Source of the DNA: Diadema setosum
Lineage: Eukaryota > Echinodermata > Echinoidea > Diadematoida > Diadematidae
NCBI RefSeq assembly: GCF_964275005.1
Contig: NC_092693.1
Span: 24,703,122 to 24,767,121, forward strand
DNA: 64,000 nt
Direction of reading: 5' to 3'
The notes under the pieces were generated by a model. It saw nothing but the letters and a program-made list of their open reading frames with translations, did not search any database and had not been told where the DNA came from. This document shows, in pieces, positions 56,567 through 64,000 of the stretch; within the stretch, counting starts at the first letter, position 1, and each line of letters starts with the position of its first letter. Position numbers and translations under genes: made by a program.

Positions 56567-57218
56567 CCACATATCGATCTCCACTCTTTTGCCGATTCTT
56601 ACCGTGGGAAACTGAAGACTTCATCTCCTTCCTAAAACGTGAACGATTTTGATTTTGCCATGAAGATTCCATTCTTTTTTGTACTGTAAAGGTCTGCATG
56701 AATATGAAGAATATTTTGCTCTCACGGCACAATCTGAACACCAAGAGTGTGCGAATGGTGAGAGAAAGACGAGTAACGACGCTGAAAGAAATACATGTTG
56801 GTGCTGCTGTAGCATTTTCCACAAACGCTTTGTCACTAGAGTTATACTCTAAACAGCTTACGGACGAGTTATAGGCAGAATAAGTTTTTAGTGGTAACAG
56901 GAGGCTCATAATGATTTTTAAAAGTGACAGGAACGTTCGTAACAAATTTGGGTAGAGCAACGTCTTTGAAAGTGATGATATAATTTTGTCTTCTCCTTGA
57001 GACGTCGTGAGATATATATGACAGAAATTACCCACTTTGCGAATAATATGAAATGCGAACGAAACGAGAAAGATGATGATAATCATGTTAACCCGTAATA
57101 TCTGAATGATAAAATCAAATTGACCAATCAAAAAGTTCAATGGTAATGTGTAAGTTGTGTATGTAATAAGATACTGTGAAAGGAACACACTGTAGGGGTC
57201 AGTTGAAAGTTGAAACAA
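56550..57218 (-). CDS. unassigned 222-codon open reading frame
   Basis: This is the longest uninterrupted frame in the window apart from no recognised gene. It encodes a Ser/Leu/Ile-rich protein starting MFQLSTDPYSVFLSQYLITY, with one strongly hydrophobic stretch (VNMIIIIFLVSFAFHIIRKV) and a basic C-terminus (RSRFRKEMKSSVSHGKNRQK). I recognise no family. Its last codons overlap the 99-bp tandem duplication. Composition looks like translated AT-rich intergenic DNA, so it may well be spurious; a taxon-restricted membrane protein is the alternative. Confidence 0.2.
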   Translation of the reverse strand: MFQLSTDPYSVFLSQYLITYTTYTLPLNFLIGQFDFIIQILRVNMIIIIFLVSFAFHIIRKVGNFCHIYLTTSQGEDKIISSLSKTLLYPNLLRTFLSLLKIIMSLLLPLKTYSAYNSSVSCLEYNSSDKAFVENATAAPTCISFSVVTRLSLTIRTLLVFRLCRESKIFFIFMQTFTVQKRMESSWQNQNRSRFRKEMKSSVSHGKNRQKSGDRYVVHRQC

Positions 57219-58585
57219 AGCCGTTGAAATGACACTGAGGCCATATGGGGGGGGGGGGGAGTCTGTGAATGTTTGAAAAACGCTTAGACAGTCGAATCGC
57301 TCAGGAAGCTCTTCAAGTACAGAGGTTTATAATGACGTCACGGTCACGGAGCATCCAGGTAGGAGAGCTTCCAGGGCCCGTGAGAGGAGGGGTCGCTCTC
57401 TTCATCTCATGCATGCATCTTTACGTTTAAATCGCGGGGATATGATACTTGGTATATGATACTTGTTCGACAGTCTCTTTGTCAAGGGAAAACCTTTTTT
57501 CGGAGGTTATGTAAACTTCACTGCATGTTAGTTTTACTAGATTTTTAGTCCTGCAAGATTGCTTGTTTTTTTAATGAATCAATTTTAGATTTACAAAACT
57601 AGCCTTGTTTATTATTGCATACACAAAGATTGGACTATGTTTTATTACACTTGAATTCATAACAAAGTGCGTTACAATGCGACTTCCAATACACATTTTG
57701 AATGAAGCCCTAACCATGCTAACCAGATAAGGAGGGAGACAAAGCGTGAGTGATCCAAATCCATTAATGTGATTCTCTTTGAGATTATTCCGTAGTCTGT
57801 GTCGGAAAAACTGACCATTATACTAGTAGTGGCGTGATACACAGTATACAAATAAGACATCAGACAGTATCTTCCATTCATCATTTGCTTAAATGCTCAC
57901 ATCAACGGTCACTGCCAGTGCAGTGGCGTAACTACGGGGGGGGGGGGGGGGGCGCATGGGGGGCACGTGCCCTCCCCCCCCCCCATCCGTTGGGTTGAAA
58001 ACAAAAAATCGACATGAAAGGGTGATCAAGAAATAAGATATTTTTCTAAGATTTCTTTTAGCCATAACTAAAGAGGTATATAGTGTGAAACATTCTTCAA
58101 AAAGCCCGGAGCCGACAAAAGATTGTGATTCAGCGTGATTCCTGGTTGGCATTCTGAAATTAAGCAGGATGTGCGCAGTGTACTCAGAACATCCGAACGG
58201 CAAAAAGAGTCGCTGCAATGTTGCGCAATGTGATGTAGAATGTACACCTTTGTACCTTACGCTTCGTTATACTGTATCAAAGCTAGATCATTATTTTGCA
58301 GTGTTGCTTTACATACTAGTCTATATTAAAATGCCTTGCATTGCCAATAATAAAACTTGACCTGGGCTATTTCCTAACTTTTCCATACCAAAAAACACAC
58401 ACACACACAAACACAAACAATTATAGGGGTTGCTCTAAAGTGCAGATTTTGACATCTTTCCCCCTCTTGGTCACTTCGACGCCCCCTCGCTGGTCATACC
58501 TCCCCCAATCATGAACATAAACCGACACCCTTGACTACCAGTGGCGGATCCGGGGGGGGGGGGGGGGAGGAGCACCGGACGCCCC

Positions 58586-59200
58586 CCCCCTTCTTAATTT
58601 CCAAAGCGGAAAAATAAGCTACAAGCGGGAGTTTTTGGACTGTAAAATGTCAATATTTTCAAGCTCGCTCGCTCGCATTTAATCGTTACGCACTTCTCCT
58701 GACGTTGCTGCCAGTAATTGCCAGCAGTTGCACTCGGTGCGCCCCCCCCCCCCCCGCTTAATTTTAAATTGAAAAAATATACTACAAACGGTAGTTTTTG
58801 GACTCTAAAATGTCAAAATTTTCAAGCTCGCTCGTTTCGCTCGCTCGCATTTAATAGTTATGCCATTCTCCTGATGTTGCTGCCAGTAACTGCCAGCAGT
58901 TGCGCCCGGTGAGCCCCCCCCCCCCCCCCCCCGCGAAAAGATATAGCTACAAATGACAGTTTTGGGACTGTAAAACGTCAAAATTTTCAAATCGTTATGC
59001 CATTCTCCTGATGTTGCTGCCAGTAATTGCCAGCAGTTGCGCCCAGTGCACCCCCCTTGAATTCCAAAGCGAAAAAAATATAGCTACAAACGGCAGTTTT
59101 TGGACTGTAAAATGTCAAAATTTTCAAGCTCGCTTGCTCCGCTCGCTCGCAATTAATTGTTATGCACTTCTCCCGATGTTGCTGCCAGTAATTTGTCGTT
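58586..59200. repeat. four diverged ~160-bp tandem units with poly-C junctions
   Basis: Each unit runs from a C-run through CTACAAACGGTAGTTTTTGG-like sequence, TGTAAAATGTCAAAATTTTC, AAGCTCGCTCG, then GATGTTGCTGCCAGTAA and (in three units) GCCAGCAGTTGC. Units begin near 58586, 58757, 58933 and 59058. The block may sit inside a larger element whose CAGTGGCG-type ends lie at about 57922 and 59455. Confidence 0.75.
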
Positions 59201-59548
59201 TCACACCGTTATTCCATAATCCATGTAAGAAAAACTTACAGTGTTGCTCAATGACTGCGCTGTGGAATATATCACATTCCGTTATGTATTGTAATCCCCA
59301 TTAAGTTTGCAGACTGACCCACAGCGCACGCACACACGCGCACACACAAATACACACGCACACACCCCTCAAAATTACTTTTCCATGAGGTACCCCCCCC
59401 CCCAAAAAAAAAAGAAAAAAAAAAAAGAGAAGTTTTGACCCACGGTACGCCACTGGTCGCTGCACATAATATACCCGTTCTCACAGCATCTCATAAGTTA
59501 ATAATCCTAAACAGGCCGAGCCTTTTTTTTCTTTCGCTTTGCTAAATC

Positions 59549-60829
59549 GGGGGGGGGGGGGGCTGATTCTCCCCCCCCCCCCCCCGATCTCGGTCATCAG
59601 TGGCGCGATCGCGACGAAATTTGGCACGCGCGACACCCACGTTGTAATCTACAAGATTGTGGCTTAAAATTCTTTGAAATTATCAATTTCTAATTTTAAT
59701 GAATTAGTTCTGCATAGTATTAAAGGTACTAGCCCACATTTGCAAACCCACGAAAATCAAAACTGCATAAAACAGGTCCAATATGACTTCAAGTACAAGT
59801 TATAACAGTAACATACCTCACCTGTCGCTCTTTGTCTATACAATTCGATAAAAGAGAGAAAATCATCGTTTTAGAATCAATTTTCAAACCGGGTCAACCC
59901 GACCCAAAATCGAATTACGTGCGCGGGCTATAGCTACGTACATTGTACATGTAACACGTACGTGGACCGGAGCTAGCGAGCGTTATACGCATGCATACGG
60001 ATTACGGTGCATTTTCATTTATTTTTATGAAAGTAATGAACTAATTGGAACGAAATTTTGCACAGGTGTTACTGCAATCATACCCAAACTCCATGCTAAC
60101 TACGAGACCAATTGCTGCAGGTTTACAAATGTGGGCTAATACCTTTAAGCCAAACATCTTCCCATTAAAAGTGTCGAGAGTCTATTTTTGGTTTGTATAT
60201 CTGTTTTAATATATTCAACAATATATTGTACATCATAAAATCTTCCAAAAATCTTTTTTTTTCTTGAGGTAAACAATTTTTCGTTTCTTTGTGTATTTTA
60301 CTTTTTGTTTGTTTTTAATGGAAATTGTCATGAACACTATTCTACCATAATCAGCATAAAATTAATCAATCAAAATGATGAATTAATCAATCAAAATGAT
60401 GGGGGGGGGGCTGATTCCCCCCCCCCCCCCGCCCCCGATCTCGGTCATCAGTGGCGCGATCGCGACTAAATTTGGCACGCGCGACACCCACGTTGTAATC
60501 TACAAGATCATTGTGGCTTAAAATTCTTTGAAATTATCAATTTCTAATTTTAATGAATTAGTTCTGCATAGTATTAAGCCAAACATCTTATTCTTAGCTT
60601 GATAAACACCAATTAAAAGTGTCGAGAGTCTATTTTTGGTTTGTATATCTGTTTTAATATATTCAACAATATATTGTACATCATAAAATCGTCCAAAAAT
60701 CTTTTTTTTTTCTTGAGGTAAACAATTTTTCGTTTCTTTGTGTATTTTACTTTATGTTTTTTTTTTATGGAAATTGTCATGAACACTATTCTACCATAAT
60801 CATCATAAAATTAATCAATCAAAATGATT
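59549..60829. repeat. tandem-duplicated G/C-run element (two copies)
   Basis: Copy 1 (59549 to about 60401) and copy 2 (60402 to about 60829) both start with a G-run, CTGATTC, a C-run and GATCTCGGTCATCAGTGGCG. Both continue through GCACGCGCGACACCCACGTT, TTAATGAATTAGTTCTGCAT, GTGTCGAGAGTCTATTTTTG and ATGAACACTATTCTACCATA. Copy 1 is longer because of an insertion at 59720-60148. Related to the piggyBac-like element at 21440. Confidence 0.85.
59720..60148. mobile_element. 421-bp TTAA MITE inserted in one repeat copy
   Basis: TTAA-AGGTACTAGCCCACATTTGC at the left is inverted as CAAATGTGGGCTAATACCT-TTAA at the right. Copy 2 of the host repeat has the single intact site TAGTATTAAGCC (about 60568-60580), so this is a filled/empty pair that confirms TTAA duplication. 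The interior includes GC-rich TACGTGCGCGGGC. Confidence 0.88.
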
Positions 60830-61126
60830 ATGATTATGAGTTTCATGCAAGAGCACTGTTATGAGTTTCATGCAATTAGAGCACTGTTTTCCGAAGGAAA
60901 TGTACACAAAATCACAAACTTGTGTCCGTTCTTATCATTATTATCAGTACTAACTTATTCAGACTTGGGACTTTAAATCATATAAGAAGAACATTAGACT
61001 GTACTGCTTTTTTACCAACTACCGAGGTATCATTGGAAAGGTTTTATTTTGCTCGATTTGATGATGGACCATGCTCTAAAATATCTAAAAATGGCAATCA
61101 TGTTGGATAGACTTTGCATATCATTA

Positions 61127-61178
<52 letters not shown>
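61127..61178. repeat. (AT)n microsatellite
   Basis: About 26 AT units. Confidence 0.95.
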
Positions 61179-61182
<4 letters not shown>

Positions 61183-61722
61183 CATATATATAACTTTTGA
61201 AGCGATTGTCCGATTTTCCTCAAACTTCAGTGATTATGTTCTACTAATATTACTGGTTTTATTCAATCCACATTCATATTGGATTTTAATGATCAAAACA
61301 AACTACATCAAGCAGTCAGTACTGTAAACTAATGCATGGATATTAGCGTTCAGCTATAGACAGCTCGAGATTTTATACCTTAATTATAATTTCGAGGTTC
61401 TTTTTTTCTTCAGTTGGGTTGTGGTTTCGCTGGTTGAGGGTAAGTGATGGTTTATATTATCATATCTCAACACTCACAAGTCACTGTCCACAACACTCCT
61501 TGATGTGAACTGGACCTTGCGTATTGGATTTTTTTTTCCTTTGTGATTGCGAAAAAAAAATGAAATGTGGAACAGAAGTTGGTTGTCCATATCAAAGATA
61601 TTAAGAATATCAATTTCGGGGTAATCAATTAAGCAGCATCATCTTCTCCATTGAAAGGTAATCACAACAACGTCATTAGAACCCTACATCTTATGGGAAT
61701 GATATTATTTCGTTCCTAAAAT

Positions 61723-61725
<3 letters not shown>

Positions 61726-61775
<50 letters not shown>
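61726..61775. repeat. (AT)n microsatellite
   Basis: About 24 AT units. Confidence 0.95.
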
Positions 61776-61777
<2 letters not shown>

Positions 61778-62680
61778 TAATATATGGAAACCTTTCGGTG
61801 CGTCACCTTATGTACGATGTGATGTAGCACCTGTCTGTTAGCGGAAACCTGTTCAAATAAGGTTTTCGTACGATGTCTGTTTCATCTTCGTTTTGCAAGT
61901 GACACCACAGTAACTGCATGATGGCACACCGTACTAGAAAAAAAAATAATAACAACAGGTTGTCACGTAGATGTCTTTTGTTAATATTTAGACCCTATGA
62001 TCCTAGAATCTGTCATGGAAAAGTTTTATTCAATATTGATATGTCCATCAAAAGTGTGAGCCAATCCAGATGTTTATTTTTTTTTTTCGTGCAGTCTTCA
62101 TTATTGACCGTGGTTTAAGATCCGTCCTCCAACGTGTTTTCTGAAACACCTTTTGAGGAATACTTTCGGAAAGCTGTCGCGGATGGCAACACGTAGCATA
62201 AAAACAATATGTTGATGTTTTGTCACTTGCATGAAGACGAGTGAAGACTCCGAACAATACCTACCGACACGTTGAAAACAGATGCACGAGACACAAATAT
62301 GCCTTTTTTATGATGATGATGATACAAACAAAGCATGGGACTACAAACATTATTGATTTACAGTGGTTGATCAATCTCACAACTCCTACCGAAAACAATG
62401 ATCTAATCACTGTGATCCCTGCCAACCCATTTCACACCCGAATCCCTACTACCTAATGCGCAAAGGGCAATAATGCTTTCTGATTGGACGATGCTGCCTA
62501 ATAGGTGAAAAGTTACGGAAAGGATATCCAATCAGAACCACATCAGTCTTTGGGCCACCTACTGTACCTAATGACAAATAAATTGTTATATCATCTTGCG
62601 ATTCCATCATTTCACTTTTCATCCTCCGACGTGTCGCATCTCTATCATTTGAAGCAGAAGGTGTAGAAAGGGAAGCGACA

Positions 62681-62750
62681 ATGATCTGGTGGTTGAGTGT
62701 TGCGCTAGTCGTGCTGGCTGGAGGTGCAAGTGCCTCAGTCATAGCTATTG
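62681..62750 (+). CDS. first coding exon of a secreted/membrane protein (partial gene)
   Basis: ATG at 62681 opens MIWWLSVALVVLAGGASASV followed by IAI, a textbook signal peptide: short head, hydrophobic core, small residues G-A-S-A before a likely cleavage site. The frame runs into a strong donor ATTG|GTAAGT (62751) in phase 1, the usual arrangement for signal-peptide exons of extracellular multidomain proteins. The upstream context GCGACAATGA is acceptable. The remaining exons lie beyond position 64000 or were not recognised, so the mature protein is unknown. Confidence 0.55.
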
Positions 62751-64000
62751 GTAAGTAGGAAGCCTACATTGCATGGGAGGGGGGGGGGGAGATCTACCAA
62801 CCCCTGGTCATGCCTTGTTCATGTATGCATGAAAACTTGAAGATGTAAGATTGCATTATAGCGTACGAAGTCAACAAAGTGCGAGGAAATTTAATGACCG
62901 ACGACAGTTCTGAATTATACACGCGTGACATTGTCGTTATAGTGTCAAAATACGCAATTTACCGATTCTTATTCCCTTTACCAAATAATGCTATGTTGTG
63001 AAATGCTTGTTGATCTCTGACAAGCACGATGGAAAAATGCCCTTTGGTGAAAGATTGTCATTGCCATCTGTATAATTCAATCGCAAATCGATAGACTTTC
63101 AACATGAAGACAACATGGGGAGAGTGATATAGCACTTCTACTGCTGATGAAATAATTTGAAGATTTCACAGCATTTGGATGTTCGTTCCTATCTCTTGCT
63201 GATTATGTATGCATGCATCAACACGATTAAAACAGTTATAAGATAAGAACATTTCAAAGCACTGAAAGTGGTTTACTCAAAGAAATAAAAAAGGTTGGAC
63301 GTCGTGTTATTGAAAGACATTATAGTCATATGGTTAATGTAACATTTTGATTTTGTGCATTCAAATTAGACTGCAGGTCATGCGCTCGTGGGTTAAAACA
63401 GTTCCAAAGTTAAACTATCATAGTACATCCAATTCCCGCTTCATCGTTGCACTCTGTCCTGTGCATCTAATAGAGAGCTTGAGATTTTCTCGACACAGAC
63501 GTTGGGGGAGCTGTTCTGCCCATGCGCAAATTTGCTTATAAGATATGGCCCCAATAAATAATTGCGACCATTGTATTTTTTAAACGGATGCAGCCTCTGT
63601 TGTATCCCACATTGCACCGGTGTGCTGAAGCCCGACTCACGTATATACTCACTGTCTTGCAGAACAACATGCGCCAAAATCCGCTGATTAAGAACCCCTT
63701 TTTTTTAAAGCTACTAGTATAGATAAGACAAAAACCGGCTTCATTCTTTCTGAGACTTCATGAGTATATGAAGTTCTTGGTGATGCATGGTGTGAATGTT
63801 CATAATGATTATTCAGTTAAACATATCGTTGCTCACAGGGGCGTCGATCCGGGAGAGGGGGTGGGTGAGGACATTTAAGGAAAAATGAAAACATTGGGGA
63901 CGGAGCACACAACATATCATTGCCCCATCTCCAAATAATTCTCGAGATGTGAAAATTTTATCCATTTTTTTTTTATTAAAAAAAATTGTCCAGATAGTTC
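62751..64000. other. presumed first intron of the secreted-protein gene
   Basis: AT-rich, no further exon recognised. It contains a poly-G run (62779-62788) and near 63837 a CAGGGGCGTCGATCCGGG sequence resembling a hAT-type MITE end. Confidence 0.45.

Larger units (their letters stand above)
49257..62680. other. PEDS1 3' UTR and intergenic region
   Basis: No convincing gene was found in 13.4 kb. AATAAA occurs at 52240 and 52779, so the 3' UTR could be up to about 3 kb. The region holds a perfect hairpin (49923-49968), MITEs at 50086, 53735 and 54214, a 99-bp tandem duplication (56369-56566), a 222-codon minus-strand frame (56550-57218), G/C-rich tandem units (58586-59200), a duplicated element (59549-60829) and AT microsatellites. 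Confidence 0.6.

Overview
This window is nuclear DNA from an animal: AT-rich, intron-dense and full of small non-autonomous transposons. The gene content (an ether-lipid desaturase and a DUF4062-NACHT-TPR protein), the many foldback MITEs and the frequent poly(G)/poly(C) runs best fit a marine invertebrate. I lean to an echinoderm such as a sea urchin, with only moderate confidence because no diagnostic locus is present.

Three genes are supported, all on the + strand. (1) 2635-32281: a 22-exon gene whose exons join in frame with GT-AG introns into a 1024-residue protein. It has an N-terminal acylation signal, a DUF4062 domain, a NACHT-type P-loop NTPase and a TPR-like helical C-terminus. This is a STAND-type layout related to TEP1, NWD1 and NPHP3. 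(2) 41426-49256: a four-exon gene for a 281-residue plasmanylethanolamine desaturase (PEDS1/TMEM189/Kua), complete with its histidine motifs. (3) 62681-62750: a probable first coding exon (signal peptide, phase-1 donor) of a secreted or membrane protein whose remaining exons lie beyond the window.

Layout: 1-2634 holds a TTAA foldback element and a pearl/Helentron-like element with a 158-bp tandem array, ending about 260 bp before the first ATG. 2635-32281 is gene 1, whose introns carry MITEs, a LINE 3' end and Penelope-like remnants. 32282-41425 is non-coding and starts with a near-perfect TTAA foldback. 41426-49256 is PEDS1; its 4.4-kb first intron holds a Mutator-like element with 9-bp target duplications and a tandem duplication whose two copies each carry a different insertion. 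49257-62680 is non-coding, with hairpins, tandem duplications and a G/C-rich element duplicated in tandem, one copy of which carries a further insertion.

The genes show no operon-like or shared-pathway relation. The most unusual signals are the DUF4062-NACHT-TPR protein, the array of DR1 nuclear-receptor-like sites next to its start, two 63-78 bp elements each flanked by exact 9-bp duplications, and several natural filled/empty insertion-site pairs.
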